64,000 nt of DNA from Cryptomeria japonica (taxonomy: Eukaryota > Streptophyta > Pinopsida > Cupressales > Cupressaceae), in assembly GCF_030272615.1 (NCBI RefSeq), contig NW_026729161.1, positions 34,501 through 98,500 of the forward strand, written 5' to 3'. The position numbers and the translations under genes were made by a program. The notes below the pieces were generated by a model. The model had not been told where the DNA came from. It saw only the letters and a list, made by a program, of their open reading frames with translations, and ran no database searches. Shown piece after piece: positions 33,146 through 43,360 of this stretch (position 1 is its first letter; every line of letters begins with the position of its first letter).

Positions 33146-35599
33146 GACGGTGTAGTTTATCGCGTCGTTTCAAAGAAAGAAAAATGGATGTGAAGAAATG
33201 CCCCATAAAATGTAAATTTAATGGGTGGTATGCCCCCTCGAGAGATGGGCCGAATTTTATTATTGTTTTTTTTTTTTGAAAAATCGGGCGGTCTCTCAAA
33301 AAAGAATGAAAAGTGGAGGGGATGTAGAATAGAAGAAATTAGAACTAATGATGAAAGAATGGGATAAAATGGAGTGAATATGAAGAAACAACAAGCCAAC
33401 GAGTACCCTGAGGTCATGCAAGAGATGCATAGCAGATGTAGTGTGGGGTTTGGATTGATGCTATACAATTGATCAAAATTGGTTGGACAATCTGGTGCAA
33501 TCGGTTTAATTGCCCCAGTCAAGTCAAAGCGTGACAGTTGATGTCAGTTGGTCACTTGGACATGATAAAGTCTGAGTAAGTGAATCAAAGTGACCTGATG
33601 TGACTTAGACAATTGATGTAATTACCCGATGAAGTCAAGGTATATGAAGCAAAATACTCGTTGAGACGTAGACAATTGATGTAATTGTCTATTGGATTGT
33701 GTTTGATTGGTTGATCAATTGATATGTATGTGCGTGTGATGGATGGTTGTGGGGAATCATGACAGCCCCGTTGAGACTAGGTCATTATGATAAATGCCTG
33801 ATGTAGTCTAGGATTACCATGATCGATTACCTGTTGAGACTCGAAGATACTTGATCAGAGTATCTGTTGATAGTCTAGGTGTGTGGGAGTCGATGTATCT
33901 GTGTAGATAGAGTAACTTTCTTGACTTATTGGATGACTTAGGATAGGAAACACAATCCCTCCTATTTAGAGATGGATGGTGATGAACGTGGCTTGATTGG
34001 GTTGATTGAGAAATGATGTAGGGTATGTGATACTGATTATCGAGATGGGGAGGGTGAGGGTGGATTTGATGTTAGATAGAAGATATGGAGGACTAGGACT
34101 GAGTCCTATGGAAGAAGATGAGTAAAATAGAGTATGCATTATTATGACCATGTATGCATGATATGCAGCTATTATGAATGTATGGATGGGTGGAATGCAA
34201 CGAAATGCAATATATACAGATGAGATGGAATGACGATCCATGGTGCTTTATTTTTCATCATTGAGCTTTAAAATGTTGTAAGAAAATACAAGCAACTTGA
34301 CATATAGATTCAAGATGACCAGAGTATTTCTTACATGGATTTTATATAGCAAGTTAATACAAGCAACTTGATATAATGGATCAAGTTGACCAGAGTATTG
34401 CTTGCGAAACAGACAAGGATTATCTCCTTTCATGTATGACTTGGATCGTCCTCCTTGATCTTAGGCTGATCATATCCCAAGACAAGTGCATACCGTAATA
34501 AGAGATAAAACCTTTATCCAGTTTGGATGAGGTAGGAGGAACCAAAGAAAGAGAATTGTACCTGCAAACAAACAATATATACATAAAGAATAAAGAATAT
34601 GGATCCTTGGTAATGGTTCATGCTCATATGGTCGAGGTATACGCTATAGTCAGCAAGCCGTAGTGATCTATGACTGCATTTTGCATAAGATCACGTAGCT
34701 TGGTGAACTTCCCACATAGACACCATTAGTACATGCCCCAGAACTTCATCAGAAGTAATGCGCAAACGATACAAAACAATGCTGAAAGATCCTAATATAA
34801 ATTACTAGACCATAAATCAACCAAGTATTTGATAGTGTAAATAGAATTTTCTTGTCAAAGAAAATGTCATCTTGTCTTTGTTTTTGTAAGGAAGGATGCA
34901 TCATTGTTGAGGACAGTTTTGAGTGTTGATGTTGTTTGGTTTGATTGATAAATGGTCATTTTGTTAAGTATGTCGCAATGTTTGTTTGGTATCTACATGG
35001 ACGAGTATGTACACTGTGTTGCCATGTTTTTGTTGGATTTTTCAATGGTTTGTCGATGTTTTTGGATTTTGATTTGTTTTGAATGTTTTTGGTATTTTGT
35101 GAAACATTTTTGAATATTTTCGGATTTTTGCGAGATATTTTTTTTTGAATGTTTTTGGATTTTTGACAATTGCTTTGAATGAAGAACTTAATGAAGCATA
35201 AGACAATGTAGAATCCACTTCCATCATTTAGATTTTTTTAAGGGTATTGCCCCCAAGTGTAGACATGACTATGAAAAAGTGGGATGCAAGACGCATGAAG
35301 TACTATCTTTGATTACAGATCAAATAACAAGCCATGGTTTGGATGGATGGATGTGTGTATGTATGAATGTGATCGCAACGAGCTTGAAAGATACTGGAGC
35401 CATTGTCTTTACGAGTGGTGCCTGTTTGCTAGGTTTTCACCATCGTACTTACCCAAGGTGCCACCGGAGTGGTTGTTCACCGTTTGGATGCATGATTTTT
35501 CTTTACTTTTTTGAATGTTTTTGTATTTTCTTCAGGACATTTTTTTGAAATGTTTTTGGTATTTTCTGGTATGTAGGGGAGCTTGATGCTCTATACACC
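33146..35599 (-). other. E3 3' non-coding region
   Basis: No gene recognised and no counterpart of the E2 antisense PMD gene. 33480-33900 has repeated GACAATTGATGTAATTGCC and GTTGAGACT words. An imperfect duplication of the ATACAAGCAACTTGA...GACCAGAGTATT phrase lies near 34284-34403. A T-rich array with TTTTTGGATTTTTGAATGTT-type units lies at 35040-35170. The frame at 33157-33522 lacks a motif. Confidence 0.55.
35417..35463 (-). promoter_or_regulatory. Conserved post-integrase motif, E3 copy
   Basis: On the plus strand GGTGCCTGTTTGCTAGG, TTTTCACCATCG, TACTTACCCAAGGTGCC; about 140 bp after the polyprotein stop in sense direction. Matches E1 and E2 copies closely. Confidence 0.65.
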
Positions 35600-36531
35600 T
35601 TAGGTATAAAACCATTTTAGGTGCATGTTGTTGATAGGATCTGCAAGCGGTTCTCCTTCTGATGTAGCCAACTGATATGCCCCGGACCCGAACACAGTAG
35701 TGACAACATATGGGCCCAGCCAGTTTGATTCAAACTTGCCCTGATGTTCTCTATTTGGTTGATTGCGAGGATTCTCTTGTAGAACAAGATCACCTACCTC
35801 AAATGTACGAGGTCTAACTCGGTGATTGTAGCTTCTGCTCATGCGCTGCTGATAAGCTTTGAGATGGTTGTATGCCGCTTGTCGCTTCTCATCAAGTAAC
35901 TCTAAGTCCTGAAGACGGGATACTCTGTATGCTTCATCATCGATGAGATTGTGCAAGGAAACCCGTAATGATGGTATCTCGACCTCAATAGGCAAGATAG
36001 CTTCTACACCATAAACCAATGAATAAGGAGTTGCACCTGTAGGGGTTCGAATGCTAGTTCGATATGCCCATAGCGCTAGATTTAGTTGAACATGCCAATC
36101 ACGACCGGCATCATTGAGTGTCTTCTTTAGGATCCTCAATATGTTTTTATTGGATGCTTCAGTCTGACCATTGCCTGGTGGGTAATAGGGAGTGGAAAAG
36201 CGGTTTTGGATATGAAATTTCTCACAAAGTTCACGGACATCCTAATTTTTGAAAGGAAGACCGTTATCTGTGATGATGGACATGGGCACACCATATCGGC
36301 AGATGATGTAGTTGAGGATGAATGAGGCGATCTTCTTGCCGGTGACTTGGGTAAGTGGAATAGCTTCGATCCACTTTGTGAAATATTCAGTGGCGGTAAT
36401 AATGAATTTATGGCCATTGGATGAAGAGGGATGGATTTTACCCACAAGGTCAAGGCCCCATTGACAAAAAGGCCATGGTGTTGTGATTGGTTGCAATTCC
36501 TGTGCTGGTGCATGTATCGGGTCGCCATGAA
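35600..36531 (-). pseudogene. E3 pol: integrase core and C-terminus
   Basis: Downstream part of the E3 integrase after the E4 insertion. Catalytic residues all remain: Asp in WGLDLVGK, Asp in ITDNGLPF, Glu in NGQTEASNK. A stop at 36242 falls between the second Asp and the Glu. The C-terminal region FESNWLGPYVV ends with NNMHLKWFYT and a stop at 35600. The frame matches that of 44993 onward when one copy of the CTTGG duplication is removed. Confidence 0.93.
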
Positions 36532-36536
36532 CTTGG
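36532..36536. repeat. E4 target-site duplication, left copy
   Basis: CTTGG, identical to 44993-44997; lies in the integrase gene of E3. Confidence 0.93.
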
Positions 36537-36899
36537 TGTAGCGTCGTAAATTGTACGCACTTGCTAGGGTGGTACAATTTCACACCTAGTTTAGCACCCA
36601 CCTTGGCGCATTTTGTATTTTGCATTGCATTTCCCCTTTAGCACTTAATTAATTAAATTAATTAGGTCTAAGGTCCTATTTTATCATTTCCTACATCATA
36701 AAGTTGGGCCCTTTCATTAAAGTGTGCCCCTTTCATTTTATTCTTCCAATACATCATTTAATCAAAAACCCTAATTAGGTCCTATTTTGAACTTGGGGGC
36801 TTGATTTCGGGGGTCAAAACATCTCGAAATCAGCTGTAACTTCGGGATTCTCTCTAAAATCATCATATCTGACGGCCTTGAAAATTTGGTGAAAAGTTG

Positions 36900-36933
36900 C
36901 CGGGACCGTGGCGCCCGGTGCACATGGTCCCGG
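36900..36933. repeat. E4 LTR hairpin H1
   Basis: CCGGGACC and GGTCCCGG form a perfect 8-bp stem around an 18-base loop that contains the palindromes GGCGCC and GTGCAC. Confidence 0.75.
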
Positions 36934-37674
36934 ACATTTTTCCTGAAATTTTGGGAGCACGATCCAATCATAAAATAAAGCTTAAGCCCAAGAAATTGGT
37001 GGGATATTCAATCTCTAGGTCGGCCAAAATACGAATTTACGATCTAGGGTTTCATACATAAGAGCTCTCTTTCTTCATTAGAAAGGACCCCGATTTTTGT
37101 TTTCAGGAACCTCATATGCAGCGAAAGAGCAGATCTTTGAAGACTTCAACAACATTCAACATCCTTCTATGAAGCATTCATCAATTTCATTCATCCATTT
37201 AGGGCTTGGAAGACATTGAAGAACAATAGGAGATTACTGACTGAAGATTGGCTTGTACTCCTCCCTTGAGGGTTGGGTATGATTTCATGTTGTTTTCATG
37301 TCTTTGCATAAGCTTCAATATATCCTTTATTCATGCTTTAGATCACTTTGCATCTTGATTTAGAGCATTTACATTATCATTTACAAGCAATTAGGGTTTA
37401 CTTTCTAGGTTGCTCTAGTTTGCTTTCTTGCATTTTAGGACCTTGCACACACACTAGGTCTGCACACACAATACATTTTACAATACAACTTGGCTATTCG
37501 TGGAGGTGGAAATCACCGAAGTGGGGGTTTGACTAAGGCAAAACCCTATATAGCCGCCCAAACACCTTTTCAGATATAAGTGCAGGTTTCAGGACTCGGA
37601 CGATGCCGCAAGTTACAGATCCGAAAGAAGCAGACGGAGACCAAACAACACACCAAGTTTCAGAGCAAAAGACC

Positions 37675-37703
37675 AGGACAGGGGCGCTGGGTGCCCTGGT
37701 CCT
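37675..37703. repeat. E4 LTR hairpin H2
   Basis: AGGACAGGG pairs with CCCTGGTCCT (one bulge) around GCGCTGGGTG. Related in sequence to H1 and H3. Duplicated in the 3' LTR (44499-44558). Confidence 0.7.
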
Positions 37704-37788
37704 CCTGACAGACAACATTTTTAGCATTTTTGACAGCTTTTCCAGAGTGCAAAACAACAGTTTTCGGAGCAGTTTCAGGGGCAGAATC

Positions 37789-37816
37789 AGGACAGTGGCG
37801 CCCGCGCCCCCGTCCT
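37789..37816. repeat. E4 LTR hairpin H3
   Basis: AGGAC and GTCCT flank a core with GTGGCGCC, like H1. The stem is shorter than in H1 and H2. Confidence 0.6.
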
Positions 37817-38139
37817 GAACATTTTCAGTCAGATTTTAACTCCGGGTATGCATTTTCATTCTTGTCTTGTCCTTGTGTTTACAGCTTTCCATCATTTAAG
37901 TTCAATTCTGTAATCTTGTTATTAGTTCATACTTGCACTTTGGGGTTAGGGATTGAACTTGCATTATTTTATCTTTCAATTACAACAAAGGAATAGAAAT
38001 CCTAATAGGTAGCCCGTGGCTCTCTCTTCCACAAGAAGAAGTAGCCAATTGTGTGATACCTCTAGGCTCTTTCGTATTCCACAAGTGTGTGGTTGATTAA
38101 GGCATGTTTGCTTAGTGTCGCTTTTTCCCCCACACATTT

Positions 38140-38158
38140 TGGTGAACCCAACGTGAAT
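38140..38158 (+). other. E4 primer binding site, tRNA-Trp type
   Basis: TGGTGAACCCAACGTGAAT, complementary to the plant tRNA-Trp 3' end with one mismatch (A for G), three bases after the LTR. Confidence 0.88.
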
Positions 38159-38482
38159 TCCAATCTTCTCTAATTCTGATTTATGTTTTCAAATTTGAGT
38201 GTTTATGCTATTTCAAATTCAAATTTGTAATTACAAGTTTTAATTTCTTGCAAGATTCAAAAAATTTTAGAGGAAAATTTTGCTAAAACCCTAATTTTTC
38301 AATTCAAAGTTGAACTTGTGGATAGCTTATTTGGGATCAATAATTTCAAATCTGATTTAGGAACTCATTTGAATCATAAATTTCATTTTCTAAATCTACA
38401 TTCTAAGTGCTTGCATTGGTTGAAGTTAAACATTTCCTTCTATTTTGCATGTGTTATCATTTGAAAGAGGAAAATTGTTGTC
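38159..38482 (+). other. E4 leader
   Basis: A/T-rich leader of 324 bp without repeats or small genes that I can support. Much shorter than the 2-3 kb leaders of E1-E3. Confidence 0.6.
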
Positions 38483-41400
38483 ATGATGCATTCATTTCAT
38501 AGATGTGATAATGGGTTAGCTTCCTTTGTTTCAATTTTTCCTTCTTCTAAAGAACCTCCCCCCATCTATAACAACATTTTAGTGCCTAAAAGAATTGCTA
38601 CCAATCCCTTTGAGACTCTCCCATGCTCCAAGGATGTAGGCTTTAAGAGTGATCTTGACAATTCTCCTAAAATGTGCCCTTCCTATTTAGCTATCCTAGA
38701 GGAAGAGAATGATATCATAAACACCTTTCTTAATGTTACTTCACCTTCCCTACATGATGTCTCTCTAAGTGAAAAGGTATTGATGGACATTGACTTATTT
38801 TCTCCTAAAGTTGGTCCTTCCAATGGGGGCATGTTAGTGCAACAAGAGGTTATGAACACTTCTTTCAAAGATCTCCTTCCTAAGCATGAATCTTTGGAGA
38901 AATATGTTCATGTTCCTCCTAAAAAACACTCCCTTCATGAGGATCCTTTTGTGCAAGAAGATGGCATTATCCCTACATTTCCTAGTGATGGCATTTCCTT
39001 TTCCAACAAAATTCCCACTAGAGATGATGAATTAATGATAAATGCTTACCCTTCTCCTAAAGTTTGTCTTACCCATAAGCATCCCTTAGAGAAAGAAGAT
39101 GAAATAATAAGCAATTTCCTTAATTCTCTCTCCCCTAAAGATCATATTGAACATATTTTGAGGAAAGAGGATGAGTTTAACACATCTATTGATGCTCTCC
39201 CTCCTAAGGATGAGGAATTAATAAACAATGTTATCTCCTCTCCCGAAATTGACAATGCTTCAAACATTCCTTTCAACAACTTCACTATTTGGGATGAACC
39301 ATTAGAAGAAGGTGTTGATTATTCTCTACCCTGTGAGAGAACCCTAGCCAAAGGGGATGAAGTCAAGATTAAAAACTCCCTTGAGAGTTTCTCACCTTCC
39401 TTTAATCTCAATTATTCTCCCTCTAAAAATAAAGCATCTCCCTCTCCTCAACTTGGTTCTACTCATAAGGAAACCCTAGTTCAAAGCAAGATGGTTAACA
39501 TCTCTTTCAAAGATCTCCCTCTCAAAAGTGAGACTTTAGAGAGTAATGTTGATCCTTCTCCTCGAGAGTTTATTCCCCATGTAGATCCTTTGATGATAGA
39601 GGATGATATGACCTTTCCTAGTATTACTCTCCCTACTAGAACATCAATGCCTATCCCTTGTCTCTCTCCTAAAATTGATAAAATTTTAGTGCAAGAGAAG
39701 ACTATCAATAATTCTTTCAACACTTTTTTTCATTCCTCTAAACCATCCTCAATCAATTTGATACATGTGAATGAGACACCTAACAAATCTCTCTTCACTG
39801 TCCAAGGTGCTTGTCCTTCTCAAAATTCTCAACCTTTAAATAAGCCTATCTTAGTGGTTCAAGGTGGTTATGCTAATGATTCTTTTTGCACTCCTAAGAA
39901 ACCTATTATTTCTGTGCAAGGAGGTTATTCTTCTAAGAGCCCTTATGAGTATGCTAAGCAACTGACTAGAGAGAGTTATCATGCGGTTGCTCATACCTAT
40001 AACACTAGAAACAATAGGCAACCTAATCCTCCTCCAATTATCCCAGCTTCACTTCCTCCTTCTCAACCAATTCTTCCGCAAGCTCCTCGGATTTCACAAG
40101 TTCTTGGTAAGGAATATGATCTCATAGAACAACTTAAAGCTACCCCTGCTAAGATATCCCTCTGGGATTTGATTCAAACTTCTTCCGCTCATCATGGAAT
40201 GTTACAAGATGCCTTGAAAGATTTGAATGTTCCTCCACCGAATACATCTAGTAATATAGCATCTTTAGTTAACTCTGTGATGAATCCTAAAGCTCAAATT
40301 GTGTTTACCCAAGATGAGTTGCCTACTAGTGAAATTCAACAACAATATGATCCCTTGATGATTGTGGTTATCATAAATGACACTGCTATAAGACGAACAC
40401 TGGTAGATAATGGCTCTGGCCTTAATGTGTGCAGCATTAATCTATTGCATAAGATGAATGTGGATACATCCCTTATTGAGCCTGACTCTCGTCCCATTCA
40501 AGGCTTTGATAATGTGGCTAAGTCTTCATTAGGTATTATCACCTTACCCATCACAGTGGGACCTGTTACTTTGCCTACTCCTATCCATGTTATGTCGGGA
40601 AATCTAACATACAACTTGTTATTAGGGAGACCTTGGATTCACAGTATGCAAGCTGTCCCCTCTACATTGCATAGACAAGTTAAATTCATTTATAACAATA
40701 AGACATATACCTTGATAGGTGACACTAATCTTCAGGCTTGTTTGCAAACATCTACCTCCAAAGGGAGTTCTTCTAAACATTCTTCTTCTAGTGATGACTC
40801 TTTAAACAAGATACCTATGGATGAATCATTACCCTCTAATAATCAAAATTCTTTGGATGAGCCTAAAGCTCCTGAAGAAGATCCTTCTCGACTTGAGTCT
40901 ACACATGAAAAGGCTTTTGATCCTGAGAAGGTTCTTGCAGAAGATGATTGGGGATCTCTTGACTTTAATCCCACCTTTGTAGGTGAGTATAGGGTTCCTC
41001 CTCGAGAGCTTAAAGTTAAAAAGAAGGAAGAAACTAGAAATCAATTAGTCTTACTTGAACCTATGAGTAATAATTTTGTGGCCGCTTCTCAAACTTCTTC
41101 TCCTCACACCTCTAATTATGAAGAGTTTGATTCTTTGTCTTATGAAAAACCACCTTCTCTTCCTGAAATGGCTGATCATTATGGTCGTGGTTTTCGCATT
41201 TTTGCTAAGCATGGGTATCATGGAAATGGTTGTGGCATTCATGAACAAGGGATAAAAGTTCCTCTAGAGACTAATTTTCACAATTATGCCTTTGGACTCG
41301 GCTATAATCCCTGCAAACATACCAAAGCATCTAAAAGACCATCTCTCAATGTGAATGCTATATTTAGTAGTGATGATGATCTCACTTCAACTAAATCATC

Positions 41401-41671
41401 TTCTACTTCTATCAATTCTCATTCCCCTCATAAGGAAATCTTGGCGATGAACAAATCTCTTTATGACTCCCCTCAGATTTCTAAACCCACTTATGAATCT
41501 TTATCTCCTATTCATCATAAAATCCTTTCCTCTAGGGATAAGGCTCTAATAGATTACACTCATCCCTCTTCTAAGATTTCTTGTGACTTTTCTTCTTCAA
41601 TTTTTGTTATTTTATACATGTTTTTGATCTCACTTATAGTTGAGCATTTAGTCTATCATGTCTTTAAATAA
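38483..41671 (+). CDS. E4 protein: repetitive N-terminus, retropepsin-like protease, G-patch, hydrophobic tail
   Basis: The only long undamaged frame in the window (1,062 codons, ATG at 38483, second Met next to it). Residues 1-500 are Ser/Pro/Glu/Lys-rich with no capsid or zinc motif. An approximately 65-residue unit (LVQ...NTSFKDLLPK, ...EDGIIPTFPS) near 115-185 recurs near 330-397. VQGG-type phrases lie near 435-480. Residues about 545-590 (YDLIEQLKATPAKISLWDLI) match the pre-protease region of E2 and E3. The protease active site is LVDNGSGLNVC with catalytic Asp at 642, followed by [22 protein letters not shown]-patch-like segment (YGRGFRIFAKHGYHGNG...FGLGY) lies near 897-943. The last 25 residues (SIFVILYMFLISLIVEHLVY) look like a membrane helix. 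No RT or integrase follows. It could be a Gag-pol relic whose front was replaced. A processing or packaging role is inference. Confidence 0.85.
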   Translation: MMHSFHRCDNGLASFVSIFPSSKEPPPIYNNILVPKRIATNPFETLPCSKDVGFKSDLDNSPKMCPSYLAILEEENDIINTFLNVTSPSLHDVSLSEKVLMDIDLFSPKVGPSNGGMLVQQEVMNTSFKDLLPKHESLEKYVHVPPKKHSLHEDPFVQEDGIIPTFPSDGISFSNKIPTRDDELMINAYPSPKVCLTHKHPLEKEDEIISNFLNSLSPKDHIEHILRKEDEFNTSIDALPPKDEELINNVISSPEIDNASNIPFNNFTIWDEPLEEGVDYSLPCERTLAKGDEVKIKNSLESFSPSFNLNYSPSKNKASPSPQLGSTHKETLVQSKMVNISFKDLPLKSETLESNVDPSPREFIPHVDPLMIEDDMTFPSITLPTRTSMPIPCLSPKIDKILVQEKTINNSFNTFFHSSKPSSINLIHVNETPNKSLFTVQGACPSQNSQPLNKPILVVQGGYANDSFCTPKKPIISVQGGYSSKSPYEYAKQLTRESYHAVAHTYNTRNNRQPNPPPIIPASLPPSQPILPQAPRISQVLGKEYDLIEQLKATPAKISLWDLIQTSSAHHGMLQDALKDLNVPPPNTSSNIASLVNSVMNPKAQIVFTQDELPTSEIQQQYDPLMIVVIINDTAIRRTLVDNGSGLNVCSINLLHKMNVDTSLIEPDSRPIQGFDNVAKSSLGIITLPITVGPVTLPTPIHVMSGNLTYNLLLGRPWIHSMQAVPSTLHRQVKFIYNNKTYTLIGDTNLQACLQTSTSKGSSSKHSSSSDDSLNKIPMDESLPSNNQNSLDEPKAPEEDPSRLESTHEKAFDPEKVLAEDDWGSLDFNPTFVGEYRVPPRELKVKKKEETRNQLVLLEPMSNNFVAASQTSSPHTSNYEEFDSLSYEKPPSLPEMADHYGRGFRIFAKHGYHGNGCGIHEQGIKVPLETNFHNYAFGLGYNPCKHTKASKRPSLNVNAIFSSDDDLTSTKSSSTSINSHSPHKEILAMNKSLYDSPQISKPTYESLSPIHHKILSSRDKALIDYTHPSSKISCDFSSSIFVILYMFLISLIVEHLVYHVFK

Positions 41672-42474
41672 CATTAATGGCTATTATGTTGCTCATCATT
41701 ATGTGACATTGGTAGCTCATTTACTGGGGGCTCATTGTCATTCATGATGGTACAATTTCAAGTGCAATCATATTTTTTGAAGCAACATAATAGCCTAATT
41801 TTCTTGTTCCTATGGGGACAAGAGTGATTTCATACATCTCTTCTTTTGCTTATGTCCAAATCTCTCCCTAGAAGATTGTGTAAGTCCTTCTCATTGTCCT
41901 TATCCTTGGGAGGCAATGATCTTTCCTTATTTCTATCTAAGGATCCACTTTTTCCTATTTCGTGGATGGTGTGAACTTTATTACTTGATGTTATTCCTTG
42001 TATGCATTTGTTGTTGTTTGTTCAAGGATTCTCTCTTACAAGAGGTGTAAGTCCTTGACTATAATCTCTTTTGCACTTGATGAAATACACCCATAATGAA
42101 TTCACTCTCCCAACTGGGTTAAAAAGAGCGTCATCCTTCATTAAGAATCACTTTCACCTCGCAAAAGAAGGAAGTATTGCATTCTTATTCTCTTCTTTGT
42201 CTTATTCTAGAAGATGTTATATTTGTCTAAGACAATTCCTCTTGGGGATAGGTGGCTTTTGTACAAAGATCTCTTCTCCTCTAAGGATCTCCTTTACACA
42301 TACTGCAAGATATCCCTTTCCAACTATCTTATCCTTGCTTAAAGAGTGCAAAACTCTCTTGCTTGGATCTATGACATTGTTGCATTTTTGGGGTATCTTC
42401 TTTTGTGATGAAGGTAGGTATCCTTGTTCTACTTTGCTTATGACATAAAAATTACACTTTTTGAGCAATGGGTC

Positions 42475-42581
42475 ATTCTCGGAACCGGAGCATAGACTCT
42501 TAGAGCGAGATGTCTCCATTTTTCTTTTATGCAAGGTGATTATTCTCGGAACCAGAGCACAGACTCTTAGAGCGAGATGTC
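42475..42581 (+). repeat. 67-bp spaced repeat in the E4 3' region
   Basis: ATTCTCGGAACCGGAGCATA...GCGAGATGTC at 42475-42514 recurs at 42542-42581 with two changes; a weaker third trace (CTCGGGCATAGACTCC) is near 42618. Confidence 0.85.
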
Positions 42582-42724
42582 ACGCTTTTGTACTATACAT
42601 ATACAGGTTGTAGCATACTCGGGCATAGACTCCTATGAGATGCTTCTAACCTCACTTACACACACATGCACGAGGTTGAGTGGAACTAGCGGCATAAGGC
42701 TAGACTTTCTCACTCTCCTCCCTT

Positions 42725-42850
42725 ACATGGATCACCTAGACAGACTCTAGGGGCTAGTTTTCCATGTCCTTTTCCCATGGATCACCTAGACAAAATCTAG
42801 GGGCGAGAAGTCCATGTTTTCTCTCTCACTATTCTTCTCATGGATCACCA
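42725..42850 (+). repeat. About 50-bp repeat with small stem, E4 3' region
   Basis: CATGGATCACCTAGACAGAC-TCTAGGGG occurs near 42726 and again near 42776 (CTAGACAAAATCTAGG), with a third start CATGGATCACC near 42840. CCTAGA/TCTAGG can form a six-pair stem in both full copies. Confidence 0.75.
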
Positions 42851-43342
42851 ATGTGTGTATTCATGCCTTTTTCCTTTCTTTTCTTCTCTTTGCATTTTGT
42901 TTCCATTTACATCCTTCATCTTGTGTTAGAGAACTCTCAAATCCTCACACTCTTTGTTGTCTTGGAATTGAGATTTAGTCCTCTTTCTTACCAAATGATT
43001 CTCCATTAGTTTTTGATCTCATATCAAATCTTCTTGTGAGCATTTGTCATCAATATTCTTTAACAATTCGAAGTGGTAAACATGATACCCTGTTTCAACT
43101 CACTAAAATTAGCAAGCCGAAACAGGGGGGGCATATAGCTACCCTCGAATTTTCATCACCTTCCTTAGTAAGCATTAGGTGATTTTGTGATCTAACGTGT
43201 GTTTTGTAGGGTGCGGTTCCTAACTGTGTACTGCAGATACCGCTGGGGGCTTCGCTCGACAGACTTATGGATATATCCTTTTTCAAATAATGTTTACTTT
43301 TCTGTACTTTAGCTTGCATATGCACGTAGTGTTCATATGACC

Positions 43343-43360
43343 GCTAAAGTGGGGGCTAAA
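43343..43360 (+). other. E4 polypurine tract
   Basis: GCTAAAGTGGGGGCTAAA directly before the 3' LTR. It differs from the AAAGAGGGGCAAA tract of E1-E3, so E4 is a separate lineage. Confidence 0.8.

Larger units (their letters stand above)
36537..38136 (+). repeat. E4 5' LTR (1,600 bp)
   Basis: TGTAGCGTCGTAAATTG ... TTTTTCCCCCACACA. A TATA-like CTATATAG lies at 37546-37553. GC-rich hairpin sequences occur at 36900-36933, 37675-37703 and 37789-37816; the last two lie downstream of the TATA-like box and would be in the transcript. Small frames here recur in the other LTR and are not genes. Confidence 0.94.
41672..43342 (+). other. E4 3' non-coding region
   Basis: No enzyme gene recognised where RT and integrase would be. 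Small frames at 42071-42448 and 42764-43009 have no motif. Two short repeat families lie at 42475-42640 and 42725-42850. A C-rich and ACCTTCC-type stretch leads to the polypurine tract. Confidence 0.6.

Noticed and set aside
36771-37996. Small frames present twice (36.8-38.0 kb and 43.6-44.9 kb)
   Set aside because: They are E4 LTR sequence; duplication reflects the two LTRs, not gene copies.
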